Assembly: GCF_002863565.1 (NCBI RefSeq) | Contig: NZ_PGUW01000004.1 | Coordinates: 1-64,000, forward strand | From: Bacillus sp. V5-8f | Lineage (GTDB): Bacteria > Bacillota > Bacilli > Bacillales > DSM-1321 | DNA length: 64,000 bases | Direction of reading: 5' to 3' | Shown: positions 19,131-28,626 of the stretch, piece after piece | How positions within the stretch are numbered: the first letter of the stretch is position 1 | Layout: every line of letters starts with the position of its first letter | The notes under the pieces: generated by a model | Database searches by the model: none | Told to the model about the DNA's origin: nothing | Seen by the model: the letters and a program-made list of their open reading frames with translations, nothing else | Program-made: the position numbers and the translations under genes

Positions 19131-20501
19131 CTATTTAAAATAATCCAGAAGCCCCTCATATATGGTTGTCGATACATTTATAAGATACTGTCTTGATTTA
19201 AGTTTTGATTCTTCCGCTTCGTTGCTCAAATATCCCAATTCCAGTAACACCGCTGCCTTTTCATTTTCCCTGACAACATGGTAATCCCCATATCGGTATC
19301 CGCGGTTTATTACCTGCAGCGAAGAACCGAGTGACCTGCTGATACTCGCAGCCAATGATTTTTGATAGTCATGATAGTAATAGGTTGTAACGCCGCTGAC
19401 CATATGATTTTTTGCATGATCATAGTGGAGGCTAATGAAAGCATCTGCGTTATGAAAGTGGGAAACCTTCACGCGGGCAGGCAGGGATACATAGTAATCG
19501 GAACTGCGGGTAAGAACCACAGCAGCACCCGCTGCTTCCAACTTGTCCTTTAGCAACAAAGCCGTCTTTAATGTAAGGTTCTTTTCTTGAGTCCCCTGCA
19601 CGCCTTTAGTTCCCTGGTCCTTGCCGCCATGCCCAGGATCGATGACGATCATTTTATCAGAAAGATACTGTTTAGCACCTTCCCTTTTCACACGCGGGAC
19701 ATTCCCGGAAACCGAAACCACCCAGCTGGCCACATATCCTGTAGCGCCGCTTTCGAGCCGGATTTTATACCAATTATTTTCGGAACCAATAATCTGGAAT
19801 CTGTCCCCGATAAAGGTCCTGGTCACAATCAGTGCGCGGACGTCGGGTCTCGTTCGTATATTGGTACCATTTTGTTTAATCACGGCTTCGCCCTTCACAG
19901 GTAATTGGTTAACGGCACTCCGGGGAGACAGGTCCTCGTCGATCGAATTTTCCTTCCCAGCAGCAATGGGCTTCTTGTTTGAAGATTTTCTTTGAGGTGG
20001 CTCGCTTACTTCTTCATTCCCGTTTTTTGATTTAATGGGGCTTCCGGATAAAGTAATGTAATCTTTATGGATCCACCCATATGCAGTATGGTAGATAATT
20101 TTAGCCCAATTGCCTTCAGAAGCAACAATCTTTACTTTGCTTCCTTTTGTAATCTTTCCTAGCACATTCCCTTGAAGTGAAGCATGAGTACGTACATTAA
20201 TTGTTGCCGTTACAATGGCTTCAGCGGTTGTTAGCCACTTTGCTACCCACCCTTCGTTTCCAGCGGCAGTTCGTATTTTCACCCATTCCTTTTTTTGATC
20301 CACAATAATAAATTCCATTTCCAAAGGCAATGTATCTATAACCGCGTAACTGATATCGGGACCTTCGCGGACATTTATGTAATTCTGGTTGACTGCCCCT
20401 TCGCCATTTCCCGCCGATTCCGCTTGCCCTATAGGATAAAGCACGGTGGTGGCAAGCAGCAAAGAATAGAGAGGCGCTTTTCCTTTTTGAAAAATTGCCA
20501 T
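19131..20501 (-). CDS. yrvJ: N-acetylmuramoyl-L-alanine amidase with SH3 repeats (YrvJ-type)
   Basis: A 456-residue secreted wall hydrolase. After a signal peptide (cleavage around QAESA) come three bacterial SH3 domains at about residues 38-92, 95-150 and 208-268, each carrying an NVR/NIRTRPD-like start and a GWV/GYVA end. A polar linker separates domains 2 and 3. The C-terminal amidase_3 domain (about 282-455) has DPGHGG, KNLTLKTA, SLHYD and LLELGYLSN, which supply the zinc ligands and catalytic Glu. The enzyme cleaves the MurNAc-L-Ala bond. It is divergent from the hisS region; the rel-dtd terminator lies between its 3' end and dtd. Confidence 0.92.
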   Translation of the reverse strand: MAIFQKGKAPLYSLLLATTVLYPIGQAESAGNGEGAVNQNYINVREGPDISYAVIDTLPLEMEFIIVDQKKEWVKIRTAAGNEGWVAKWLTTAEAIVTATINVRTHASLQGNVLGKITKGSKVKIVASEGNWAKIIYHTAYGWIHKDYITLSGSPIKSKNGNEEVSEPPQRKSSNKKPIAAGKENSIDEDLSPRSAVNQLPVKGEAVIKQNGTNIRTRPDVRALIVTRTFIGDRFQIIGSENNWYKIRLESGATGYVASWVVSVSGNVPRVKREGAKQYLSDKMIVIDPGHGGKDQGTKGVQGTQEKNLTLKTALLLKDKLEAAGAAVVLTRSSDYYVSLPARVKVSHFHNADAFISLHYDHAKNHMVSGVTTYYYHDYQKSLAASISRSLGSSLQVINRGYRYGDYHVVRENEKAAVLLELGYLSNEAEESKLKSRQYLINVSTTIYEGLLDYFK

Positions 20502-20676
20502 TACGATCTCCCCCCGAGCGTAAACAATAAGTCGGTGAGAGATACGAATTCTATTTTTCTTAAAAAAACCCTTCCACAGAATGAAAAAAATTCAGCTGTC
20601 AGGAAAGAATAGGAATTATGATTCATGTTTACGCTAATTACTGACAAAAATATTTTTTTAATGTGGGGGTGCTAAT

Positions 20677-20853
20677 GTGAAATTTAGTGAAAAGGGGCAG
20701 ACATGCCTGAATGGGGAAAACCAGGTTTTTGGAGTGGATTTTCACGATTTTATTCAAAAACAGCAAGGATCCGATTTAATGGAATTAGCTTCAGAATTCG
20801 GTCTTACAATGCGGGATGCCAGGAATCTAAAGAGGAAGCTCGGCAGATCATAG
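20677..20853 (+). CDS. Small HTH-like protein of 58 residues, function unknown
   Basis: The GTG start (20677) follows GGGGGTG at good spacing. The protein ends with a helix-turn-helix-like stretch, LMELASEFGLTMRDARNLKRK, resembling sigma region 4 or small regulators. It lies between the amidase gene and the hisS T-box leader, where Bacillus genomes often carry a tiny gene (yrzK in B. subtilis). An overlapping plus frame (ATG 20703 to TAA 20930) encodes 75 residues with a hydrophobic C-terminal segment (QFALIILTFVVSVIII). One frame may be spurious, or the gene may be frameshifted. The function is not known. Confidence 0.5.
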   Translation: MKFSEKGQTCLNGENQVFGVDFHDFIQKQQGSDLMELASEFGLTMRDARNLKRKLGRS

Positions 20854-20974
20854 AAACCGGGAAAACATGGACGGTGCAATTTGCTCTGATTATCTTGACA
20901 TTTGTTGTATCCGTTATTATCATTAAATAAATAAAAATACATAATTTATTTACAACCAATGATGGAGAAAAGTA

Positions 20975-21222
20975 ATTAAGATACACATGAAAAGAGAGGA
21001 AATGCCCCGGGCTGAAAGCATTTCCGCATGATGGCTTAAGGAAAGAACACTCCGAAGGCTTCGCTCTGAAAAAGGCATTCTTTAGTAGGAGATGAACGTA
21101 CACAGGCGTTAACTGTTTTTGAGCGGAAGCATGCATGAGCGTGCTTCAATAAGGGTGGCACCACGGGAATCAACTCTCGTCCCTTGTAACGGAGTAGTTA
21201 CAGGGGTCGAGGGTTTTTTGTT
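20975..21222 (+). promoter_or_regulatory. T-box leader of hisS-aspS
   Basis: The conserved T-box AAGGGTGGCACCACGGG is at 21150-21166. It is followed by a terminator (CTCGTCCCTTGTAAC paired with GTTACAGGGGTCGAG, then GGTTTTTT, 21176-21218). The AGTAGG linker element is at 21085-21090. In the stem I region the sequence GAACACTCCG places a CAC (His) triplet at 21048-21050 as the likely specifier. Uncharged tRNA(His) would stabilise the antiterminator and allow hisS-aspS expression. A GAC (Asp) triplet, seen in some overlapping specifiers, is not visible at that site. Confidence 0.88.
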
Positions 21223-21354
21223 TTGTTGAGAATTTACTAAAACAAATGGCTCTTCGCTCAATTACCGGGAACGCGATCAAGCTATTTTTCGTTAATCATC
21301 GTGTTCGTGCTATTCAGACGAACTATTTTCAGATAGCAAGAGGGAGGAAACACA

Positions 21355-22626
21355 ATGTCAATACAAATGCCCCGCGGGACTCAGGATATCCTTCCTGGTC
21401 AATCGGAAATCTGGCAGTACATTGAAAATGCTGCCCGAGATTTATGCAGAAGATATCAATATAAGGAAATCCGTACGCCAATCTTCGAGCATACAGAATT
21501 ATTCCTTCGCAGTGTCGGTGATACAACCGATATCGTTCAAAAGGAAATGTATTCCTTCGAGGATCGAGGCGGCCGGGATATCACTCTTCGCCCTGAAGGA
21601 ACAGCCGCAGTAGTCAGGTCGTACATTGAGCATAAAATGTTCGGCTTGGCAAACCAGCCGGTAAAGCTGTACTATATCGGGCCGATGTTCCGTTATGAAC
21701 GCCCGCAGGCAGGCCGATTCCGCCAATTTGTACAATTTGGAATTGAAGCAATTGGCAGTGCGGATCCAGCCATTGATGCGGAAGTCCTATCACTGGCCAT
21801 GAGCTTATACCGGGAGCTTGGCCTAAAAAAGCTAAGGCTTGTGATTAACAGCCTTGGAGATAAGGTAAGCAGGACAAATCATAGGAACGCCCTGGTTGAT
21901 CACTTTGAACCAAGAATCGGAGAGTTCTGCAGCGACTGCCAAAACCGGTTGCAGACAAACCCGCTTCGGATCCTTGATTGTAAAAAAGACCGCGATCATG
22001 AGCTAATGAAAACTGCTCCATCCATTCTTGATTACCTAAATGATGAATCAAAAGTTTACTTTGAAAAAGTGCAAAAACATTTATCAAATTTGGGCATCGA
22101 GTTTGTAGTAGACCCGACCCTTGTCCGAGGGCTGGATTATTATAACCACACTGCTTTTGAGATCATGAGTGAGGCGGAAGGCTTTGGAGCGATCACAACC
22201 CTTTGCGGTGGAGGCCGCTACAATGGGCTTGCCGAGGAAATAGGCGGACCTGAGTCTCCGGGAATCGGATTTGCGTTAAGCATTGAAAGGCTCATTGCTG
22301 CACTGGAAGCAGAAAATGTGGATCTCCCAATTGATCCGGGTATCGACTGTTACCTCGTGTCGTTAGGAGATGCCGCAAATGAGTATACGGTTAAGCTTGC
22401 ATATGAGTTAAGAAATGCAGGATTTACAGTGGAAAAAGACTATTTGGACAGAAAAGCGAAAGCCCAGTTTAAATCAGCGGATAGGCTTCAAGCAAAATAT
22501 GTGGCTGTTCTAGGTGATGATGAGCTTTCAAGTAATAAAATCAATCTAAAAGATATGGAGACAGGCATCCAGACAGAAATGGATCTTGCTTCCTTTGTCG
22601 AAGAATTTAAAAAGTTAAAGGGTTAA
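21355..22626 (+). CDS. hisS: Histidyl-tRNA synthetase
   Basis: The 423-residue class II synthetase begins with the typical RGTQDILPG. It has motif 2 ([14 protein letters not shown]), the histidine-specific [14 protein letters not shown] and the CGGGRYNGL stretch. Motif 3 is in [11 protein letters not shown], and the C-terminal anticodon-binding domain follows. Expression is likely controlled by the T-box leader. aspS follows after 12 bp with an AAGGAGG between. Confidence 0.97.
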   Translation: MSIQMPRGTQDILPGQSEIWQYIENAARDLCRRYQYKEIRTPIFEHTELFLRSVGDTTDIVQKEMYSFEDRGGRDITLRPEGTAAVVRSYIEHKMFGLANQPVKLYYIGPMFRYERPQAGRFRQFVQFGIEAIGSADPAIDAEVLSLAMSLYRELGLKKLRLVINSLGDKVSRTNHRNALVDHFEPRIGEFCSDCQNRLQTNPLRILDCKKDRDHELMKTAPSILDYLNDESKVYFEKVQKHLSNLGIEFVVDPTLVRGLDYYNHTAFEIMSEAEGFGAITTLCGGGRYNGLAEEIGGPESPGIGFALSIERLIAALEAENVDLPIDPGIDCYLVSLGDAANEYTVKLAYELRNAGFTVEKDYLDRKAKAQFKSADRLQAKYVAVLGDDELSSNKINLKDMETGIQTEMDLASFVEEFKKLKG

Positions 22627-22638
22627 GGAGGAAAAAGA

Positions 22639-24435
22639 ATGTTTGGCAGATCATACTTCTGTGGCGAAATTACAGAATCAGCTATCGGGGAAAAGGTGAC
22701 ATTAAAAGGATGGGTCCAAAAACGCAGGGACCTTGGTGGTTTGATTTTCATAGACTTGCGGGACAGGACAGGAATTGTTCAGGTTGTTTTCAACCCGGAT
22801 GTTTCAAAGGAAGCCCTCGAAATAGCGGATAAAATCCGGTCCGAATATGTGATCGATATCCAGGGAACGGTTATTGCCCGTGATGAAGCAACTGTGAACA
22901 AGAATATCAGCACTGGGAAAATTGAAGTTCAAGCTGAATCAGTTAAAATTGTGAATGAAGCAAAAACACCTCCATTTGCCATTGCGGACAAAACTGAGGT
23001 TTCAGAAGACATCCGTTTGAAGTATCGTTATTTAGATTTACGGCGCCCTGTTATGTTCAACTCGTTAAAAATGCGTCATCAAACGACAAAATCAGTGCGC
23101 GAATTCCTCGACGGAGAAGGCTTCTTGGATATTGAAACGCCGATCCTGACAAAAAGCACACCGGAAGGCGCCCGCGACTATTTGGTGCCTAGCCGTGTCC
23201 ATGAAGGTGAATTTTATGCTCTGCCTCAATCGCCGCAAATATTTAAGCAGCTGTTGATGGTGTCGGGGGTAGAACGTTATTACCAGATCGCCCGTTGCTT
23301 CCGGGATGAAGATTTGCGTGCAGACAGACAGCCGGAATTCACTCAAATCGATATTGAAACAAGCTTTATGAGCCAGGATGACATCATTTCAATGGCGGAA
23401 AGAATGATGGCTAAAGTCATGAGAGAAGTGAAAGGTCTAGATATCAGCCTTCCTTTTCCAAGAATGACATACGATGATGCGATGAGCCGTTTCGGTTCGG
23501 ATAAGCCGGATACACGCTTCGGCATGGAGCTAATCAATGTTTCTGAACTCGTCGCAGATAGCGGCTTCAAGGTCTTCTCAGGTGCCGTTGCAAATGGCGG
23601 GGAAGTAAAGTCTCTGAACGTGAAAAACGGAGCTGCAGATTACTCCAGAAAAGATATTGATGCATTAGGTGAATTTGCTGCTGTTTATGGAGCAAAGGGC
23701 TTGGCTTGGTTAAAAGTTGAGGCGGACGGCTTAAAAGGACCGATTGCTAAATTCTTTAACGAAGAACACCAGAAACAGCTAGTGCAAGCCACTGAAGCTT
23801 CAGAGGGGGATTTGCTCCTGTTTGTTGCTGATAAGAAAGCTGTTGTGGCGGATTCCCTTGGCGCACTTCGCTTAAAGCTTGGAAAAGAACGGGGACTTAT
23901 CGATCAAAGCGTATTCAACTTTTTGTGGGTCGTGGACTGGCCATTATTGGAATATGATGAAGAGGCCGGCCGTTATTTCGCCGCCCACCACCCATTTACG
24001 ATGCCTGAGAGAGAAGACCTCGAAAAGCTTGATGCGGACCCTGCAAGTGTTCGTGCCCAGGCCTACGATCTTGTCTTAAACGGATATGAGCTTGGCGGCG
24101 GATCCCTGCGTATTTTTGAACGGGATATCCAGGAAAAAATGTTTAAGGTGCTTGGCTTTACTCCGGAAGAAGCGAATGAACAGTTTGGCTTCTTGATGGA
24201 AGCGTTCGAATACGGAACCCCTCCACACGGTGGAATTGCGCTTGGATTGGACCGTCTCGTGATGCTTCTTGCTGGACGCACGAACCTTCGGGATACCATT
24301 GCCTTCCCGAAAACAGCCAGTGCGAGCGACTTGCTAACCGATGCACCGGGAACAGTCAGTGAAGCACAGCTTGAAGAGCTTCATCTGAGACTTGCTGTAA
24401 AGCCTGAGAAGGTGCCATCCGGGGAAGCAAAATAA
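22639..24435 (+). CDS. aspS: Aspartyl-tRNA synthetase
   Basis: AspRS (598 residues) is a bacterial-type class IIb enzyme. It has an N-terminal OB anticodon-binding domain ([20 protein letters not shown]), motif 2 ([18 protein letters not shown]), the inserted GAD domain (about residues 290-420), and motif 3 ([13 protein letters not shown]). It is co-transcribed with hisS. The 6S RNA gene lies downstream, as in B. subtilis. Confidence 0.97.
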   Translation: MFGRSYFCGEITESAIGEKVTLKGWVQKRRDLGGLIFIDLRDRTGIVQVVFNPDVSKEALEIADKIRSEYVIDIQGTVIARDEATVNKNISTGKIEVQAESVKIVNEAKTPPFAIADKTEVSEDIRLKYRYLDLRRPVMFNSLKMRHQTTKSVREFLDGEGFLDIETPILTKSTPEGARDYLVPSRVHEGEFYALPQSPQIFKQLLMVSGVERYYQIARCFRDEDLRADRQPEFTQIDIETSFMSQDDIISMAERMMAKVMREVKGLDISLPFPRMTYDDAMSRFGSDKPDTRFGMELINVSELVADSGFKVFSGAVANGGEVKSLNVKNGAADYSRKDIDALGEFAAVYGAKGLAWLKVEADGLKGPIAKFFNEEHQKQLVQATEASEGDLLLFVADKKAVVADSLGALRLKLGKERGLIDQSVFNFLWVVDWPLLEYDEEAGRYFAAHHPFTMPEREDLEKLDADPASVRAQAYDLVLNGYELGGGSLRIFERDIQEKMFKVLGFTPEEANEQFGFLMEAFEYGTPPHGGIALGLDRLVMLLAGRTNLRDTIAFPKTASASDLLTDAPGTVSEAQLEELHLRLAVKPEKVPSGEAK

Positions 24436-24472
24436 ACAATGAAAATGTGAAAAAATTCCTATTTCTGTTCGC

Positions 24473-24502
24473 TTGAAACGAAAACAACAAGTATGATATG
24501 AT
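24473..24502 (+). promoter_or_regulatory. Promoter of 6S RNA
   Basis: TTGAAA (24473-24478), an 18-bp spacer and TATGAT (24497-24502) place the start about 7 bp downstream, close to the 5' end of the 6S RNA fold. Confidence 0.6.
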
Positions 24503-24509
24503 ACCTTCA

Positions 24510-24704
24510 AGTTAGTAAGAGTCCTGATGTGTACGTTCTTTAACCTATAAGTTTTGACCGAACACTTATAGTTACGGGAGCCCCAAGTTTCCGGGCTGCG
24601 TAAAAGCCTCCTCTGAGAGGACTTACAAAAGCGCGGAACCGAGCACCCACCTGCGGAGAGCGGGTTCAAAACAAAGGCATAAACGGCACGATTGGGACTC
24701 TTAC
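24510..24704 (+). ncRNA. ssrS: 6S RNA (regulator of RNA polymerase)
   Basis: The terminal stem TAAGAGTCCT (24516-24525) pairs with GGGACTCTTA (24694-24703). Internal elements match Bacillus 6S-1: TTTTGACCGAACA-like, then GGGCTGCGTAAAAGCCTCCTC and GCGGAGAGCGGGTTCAA strings. The location directly after aspS is that of bsrA in B. subtilis. 6S RNA mimics an open promoter and sequesters sigma-A RNA polymerase in stationary phase. The exact ends are inferred from the stem and promoter. Confidence 0.88.
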
Positions 24705-24710
24705 ACCCTT

Positions 24711-24764
24711 AAAAAACCCAAATGTAAATTACTTTACACAAAGTGAATTACATTTGGGTTTTTA
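24711..24764 (+). terminator. Terminator after 6S RNA
   Basis: A long stem AAACCCAAATGTAAATT/AATTACATTTGGGTTT is followed by TTTTT. Confidence 0.85.
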
Positions 24765-24774
24765 TAGCTAATGG

Positions 24775-24813
24775 AAAAAAGGCATTCATTCTGATCGAAT
24801 GGATGCCTTTTCA
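24775..24813. terminator. Bidirectional terminator, end of the M14 peptidase unit
   Basis: The stem AAAGGCATTCATTC/GAATGGATGCCTTT is flanked by an A-run and T-run. In the minus direction it lies just after the carboxypeptidase stop and ends in TTTTTT. Confidence 0.85.
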
Positions 24814-24819
24814 ACTTCA

Positions 24820-26142
24820 TTAAAAATCATTATCCTCACGGGTAGTAGGGTCGCTGATTCGATTTGCCGCTTCCGGAATATCATCATAAATTTTTGTATC
24901 AACACTATGAATGGAGCCGTCTGCCAAGCCTTTAAATACTTCATAAAGAGGCGCTTTGACTGTCTCCTTCAACATACCGCTTTGTTTCTGTCCAAGGGTT
25001 TGACTTTGCCCTTTTATTTCGATCAACATAATTGCTGCATCATTTAACGCGAAAGCACCTAGTGCGGTACCCGGCAGGTTAACATCCGGATACTTTTGGA
25101 TGGCTCCATAGTGGGAATTGCCCCTTTGCAGGGTAAGATAGGAAAGGGCGTTTACCTGTTTTCCAAGTTTTAAGGCGTCTGAATCTACTTCAAACGTTTT
25201 CCCGCTGAAAGGATCGGTATACGAGTCAGTGGCTACCACTGCTGCAAGCTGTACCGGTACTGAACGGTTATCTTCATCGGATACTGTGTTGAACCCTCGG
25301 TGGTGGACATCAACAAAAACATCAGGCTGGAACTCTTTAAACACACTTGTAACGGTTCTTGATTCAGCTGTGACGTAAAACCCGCCATAGTTGCTATTGT
25401 TTGTTGCTTGATTGTTCAGGAATACTGCTACATCAGCGGGAATTTGGTTTTCAATTCGGAAGTCCAGATTAGGGTTGTAATCACGGTTCTGGTCATAACC
25501 AGGTATGCCATACACGACACGTCCGTTCTTATTTTGTCCACGCTCACTTCCGTCAGCGTTGTAGTACCACGGATTGGCAGTGCCTGCTGGCAGGCCGATT
25601 TTAACCGGTTCCCAGGTTTGATGGGTATATCTGGTCGGGTACCATTTTCCTTCATATTGATTGTCCGATCCCTCCGGATTAATGCGCGGCATAATCCAAA
25701 TGGAAACTTTATTCAGAATTTCATCTACTTCCTGTCCCCCGGAAGAAAGTTTTTGGATGATATCAATTGCCGCTTCAGTACCGATTTGCTCATTTCCATG
25801 TATTTGGGTTGTGATGAGAATCCGTTTTTTATTAGGGTCAGCATCCCCGAACTTTGCCACATACAGGGGATGGCCCATATCTGTTTCTGTAGCGTATCCA
25901 TCAGGTGACAGGTTCGAATAACCTGCAATATCCAACTTCATTTTTCCTTTTGAAGAGGCTTCTAATTTGTTAAGAATGTCATACAGCTCTTCATTGCTTT
26001 TATAGCTTGCAAGGGACACGTTCTGTTCGTTTTCGATGTAAGGCCCGTTTGGTCGTGACTGCGGGTCTGCAAATGCTGTAGATGATGCTGTGGCAGATAG
26101 TGCCAATACAGCCGGAATGATGAGCTTGGACATTTTCTTCAT
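24820..26142 (-). CDS. Secreted M14-family zinc carboxypeptidase
   Basis: A 440-residue secreted protein with signal peptide (LIIPAVLALSATASSTAFA). The M14 zinc site is visible: HGNEQIG supplies the first His and Glu, VDVHHRG the third ligand, and the catalytic Glu is probably in MLIEIKGQ near the C-terminus. Between these, PRINPEGSD and DQNRDYN are substrate-binding-type stretches. It probably trims C-terminal residues from peptides or wall peptides outside the cell. ATG 26142 follows GGAGG; the longer frame to 26181 includes that RBS. It lies 63 bp downstream of another M14 gene on the same strand, apparently one operon. Confidence 0.85.
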   Translation of the reverse strand: MKKMSKLIIPAVLALSATASSTAFADPQSRPNGPYIENEQNVSLASYKSNEELYDILNKLEASSKGKMKLDIAGYSNLSPDGYATETDMGHPLYVAKFGDADPNKKRILITTQIHGNEQIGTEAAIDIIQKLSSGGQEVDEILNKVSIWIMPRINPEGSDNQYEGKWYPTRYTHQTWEPVKIGLPAGTANPWYYNADGSERGQNKNGRVVYGIPGYDQNRDYNPNLDFRIENQIPADVAVFLNNQATNNSNYGGFYVTAESRTVTSVFKEFQPDVFVDVHHRGFNTVSDEDNRSVPVQLAAVVATDSYTDPFSGKTFEVDSDALKLGKQVNALSYLTLQRGNSHYGAIQKYPDVNLPGTALGAFALNDAAIMLIEIKGQSQTLGQKQSGMLKETVKAPLYEVFKGLADGSIHSVDTKIYDDIPEAANRISDPTTREDNDF

Positions 26143-26205
26143 AGAGTTGTTCCTCCGATTAATGTTTAATTTGTTTGGCAATCTTAAAACGCAGCGGTCT
26201 TAAAT

Positions 26206-27258
26206 TTATTCTGTTTCCTCAGCTGAACGTGTAGTTTGCTCCGCCAATGTATCCCAGAAACTGATATCCGCTTTTTCAATCGAACCGTCAGCAATGGCTC
26301 TCACAGTAGAATCAAGCGTTAGGATGGTTTGTTTGATCAAATAGCCATTGCTTTTTTGGCCAAGAACGTAAGGCTCATAAAAATGATCAGACATTCCCCG
26401 CATTTCAAATAAAAGAGTGGAGATGCCATATTGGACTGCAGCGCCGTTTCGGCCGATTCTTTCCTCGCTTCCGCCTACATATTTCCCGAGGTGGCCCCAG
26501 CCAGTCGCATCAACAGCATTAAACACAACTGCCCCAAGTTTTTTCGACCTTTCCAGCACGGCGGGATCTACATTGGCATTAGTAGGGTAAAGAATTGAAC
26601 CTGATACCAGCTCCCCGTCCCTTTCACTTTGCGTACCTTGATGATGAAGGTCGATCATGTAGTCAATGTTATACTTTTGGAAAACATTGTTGTGCAATGC
26701 TTGTGTTTCAGGCTGGGCTTTGGCTACATGGTCACGGTTCAAGTCGGTTTGATTGGCATTATACCGTGTCAAATGCCTGCCTCCGTCAGCTGCATAATCC
26801 TCAAGTGAGAAATTCACATCTCCCATAGCTCCATCTGCATTAAGCATGGGAACTACAAGGATATTCACATTTTCGAGCACGCCTTTCATCTTTTGGCTTC
26901 CTAAATGCTTAATAAAATCAAGGGCTCCTTCAGTTGTTAACTGTTCATTTCCATGCTGCTGGGTTAAGAAAAGGATGGTAGGGTTTTTAGGGTTAGTGAT
27001 ATATTTTGCAAGATACATATCGCGTCCCTTAACGGTTTGGCCGATGACCTCCAATTTTAGATGCTCCTGCTTGGCTTCCTGTGTTTTTAGGAAATCTACC
27101 ATTTCCGTATATGTATGCAGGACCGAAGTTTGCGTAGATTCGTTTCCGCCATAGTTTGGACCTTCACCTACAGCACTGGCAGGCAAAGCAACAGACGTTA
27201 AAGCTCCCATTGACATTAAACCAGTTAAAGACCACACCATTAGTTTTTTCTTTTTCAA
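26206..27258 (-). CDS. Secreted M14-family zinc carboxypeptidase, shorter paralogue
   Basis: A 350-residue exported protein (signal peptide ending near LPASA). It has the M14 zinc motif QHGNEQLT, substrate region PMLNADGAMGD, TDLNRDH, the third ligand in IDLHHQGT and the probable catalytic Glu in LLFEMRGMS. It is related to, but clearly diverged from, the neighbouring 440-residue enzyme; both end in a short polar tail. It is the first gene of the minus-strand pair, with a Gram-positive RBS. The substrate is unknown; extracellular peptide scavenging or spore/wall peptide processing are both possible. Confidence 0.85.
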   Translation of the reverse strand: MKKKKLMVWSLTGLMSMGALTSVALPASAVGEGPNYGGNESTQTSVLHTYTEMVDFLKTQEAKQEHLKLEVIGQTVKGRDMYLAKYITNPKNPTILFLTQQHGNEQLTTEGALDFIKHLGSQKMKGVLENVNILVVPMLNADGAMGDVNFSLEDYAADGGRHLTRYNANQTDLNRDHVAKAQPETQALHNNVFQKYNIDYMIDLHHQGTQSERDGELVSGSILYPTNANVDPAVLERSKKLGAVVFNAVDATGWGHLGKYVGGSEERIGRNGAAVQYGISTLLFEMRGMSDHFYEPYVLGQKSNGYLIKQTILTLDSTVRAIADGSIEKADISFWDTLAEQTTRSAEETE

Positions 27259-27514
27259 ATAATCACTTCCTCATTTTTGTTTAGAATATTCAACAAAAAC
27301 CCTTGCAACAAAAATCCTACACAGAAAAGGGGAGAGCGTATATAGACTATTTCTACCAATATTACCTAAAAAAGGAATGAAGAGGCAGGACAAATAACCT
27401 AATTATCCATCATCGTTCCTGATATGGGGTACTGCTTGTTTTTATTGATGTTTATGTTATATTTTTGAATGGGAACGATATTGGTAAAGAGATTTCATTT
27501 GGAGTTGATTATAA

Positions 27515-28282
27515 ATGCTGCACCAATTTTCGCGGAATGAGTTAGCGATTGGCAAAGAAGGAATTGAAAATTTAAAAAATACAACGGTAGCAATCCTGGG
27601 TGTAGGAGGTGTAGGATCATTTGCTGTGGAAGCCCTGGCACGTTCTGGAGTTGGACGCCTTATACTAGTGGATAAAGATGACATTGATATTACGAATATA
27701 AACAGGCAGCTTCCTGCCTTGTTATCCACTGTCGGGCAGCCGAAAGCCGATTTAATGAAGGAACGGATAAAAGACATCAATCCTGATTGTGAAGTAATAT
27801 CTCTAAAGATGTTTTATACAGAAGAAACATATGAAGAGTTCTTTAGCTACGGGCTTGATTATGTGGTGGACGCATCCGATACCATCATATATAAAATCCA
27901 CTTAATGAAAGAATGTCTGATGCGGAATATTCCGATGATTTCCAGCATGGGGGCGGCCAACAAAATGGATCCTACGCGATTCCAGATTGCCGATATTTCC
28001 AAAACGCATACTGATCCGCTTGCGAAGGTGATACGCACGAAGCTTCGAAAAGAAGGCATTAAGAAAGGGATTCCGGTGATTTTCTCGGATGAAAGCCCGA
28101 TCGTTATAAGGGAAGAGGTCCGCAAAGAGGTTGGAAATGATGAGGCAAAAATTAGAAAAGCACAAATGCCGCCGTCCTCCAATGCATTTGTTCCATCTGT
28201 CGCCGGTTTGATTGCCGCTAGCTGGGTTGTCCGCGATATCCTCAAAGAGATCCGGATTGAGCGGGTAAGTGACGAAAAATAA
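27515..28282 (+). CDS. tcdA: TcdA, tRNA threonylcarbamoyladenosine dehydratase
   Basis: This 255-residue E1-like (ThiF/MoeB/HesA) enzyme has the nucleotide-binding LGVGGVGSFAVEALARSG near residue 30, the adenylation-site NRQLPAL stretch, and DASDTIIYK. TcdA cyclises t6A37 to ct6A in ANN-decoding tRNAs using ATP. It corresponds to B. subtilis yrvM, which sits between 6S RNA and rarA, and this supports TcdA over MoeB or ThiF. The start ATG follows GGAG. Confidence 0.92.
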   Translation: MLHQFSRNELAIGKEGIENLKNTTVAILGVGGVGSFAVEALARSGVGRLILVDKDDIDITNINRQLPALLSTVGQPKADLMKERIKDINPDCEVISLKMFYTEETYEEFFSYGLDYVVDASDTIIYKIHLMKECLMRNIPMISSMGAANKMDPTRFQIADISKTHTDPLAKVIRTKLRKEGIKKGIPVIFSDESPIVIREEVRKEVGNDEAKIRKAQMPPSSNAFVPSVAGLIAASWVVRDILKEIRIERVSDEK

Positions 28283-28302
28283 TTGAATAATGATTAAAGT
28301 TT

Positions 28303-28333
28303 AACCCAGGCAAAAGAAAGGCTTGGGTTTTTT
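28303..28333 (+). terminator. tcdA terminator
   Basis: The stem AACCCAGGC/GCTTGGGTT (one G-U pair) is followed by a T-run. Confidence 0.85.
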
Positions 28334-28455
28334 AAATTTCAATAATAATCACTATTCGTAAATACTATATAAAAATAATTAATTTGCAACCGCTTTATTG
28401 TATTAAAGAGGAAAAATTGATTTTACTATAATAAAAGAGGTTTTGTCGAAATAAT

Positions 28456-28470
28456 AATTTTTAAAAAATT
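28456..28470 (+). promoter_or_regulatory. CodY-box candidate 1
   Basis: AATTTTTAAAAAATT matches the CodY consensus AATTTTCWGAAAATT at 13 of 15 positions. It lies upstream of the branched-chain amino acid transporter operon. AT-richness raises the chance of a fortuitous match. Confidence 0.5.
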
Positions 28471-28501
28471 ATATGGACGAATGACCTAGAATAGAGTAAA
28501 A

Positions 28502-28516
28502 TATTTTCAGAATATT
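28502..28516 (+). promoter_or_regulatory. CodY-box candidate 2
   Basis: TATTTTCAGAATATT matches the CodY consensus at 13 of 15 positions and keeps the central TTTTCAGAA. It lies 32 bp after the first box. CodY senses isoleucine, leucine, valine and GTP, so repression of livKHMGF would be logical. Confidence 0.6.
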
Positions 28517-28626
28517 AAGCTTATTCGTAAGGTTAATTATTTTTAGGTTTTGCATAATTCAGCTCGCAGAATTAAACCCTCTAGAGAATATGCAAATCAA
28601 AAACTAGGAAAATGGGGGAGAATTGA

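Larger units (their letters stand above)
28283..28626. other. AT-rich regulatory interval upstream of livK
   Basis: This interval contains the tcdA terminator (28303-28333), two CodY-like boxes (28456-28470 and 28502-28516) and no gene. It is very AT-rich. Confidence 0.7.

Noticed and set aside
25408-25908. 166-codon plus ORF in the M14 gene
   Set aside because: Antisense shadow; the minus frame carries the zinc-site motifs and signal peptide.
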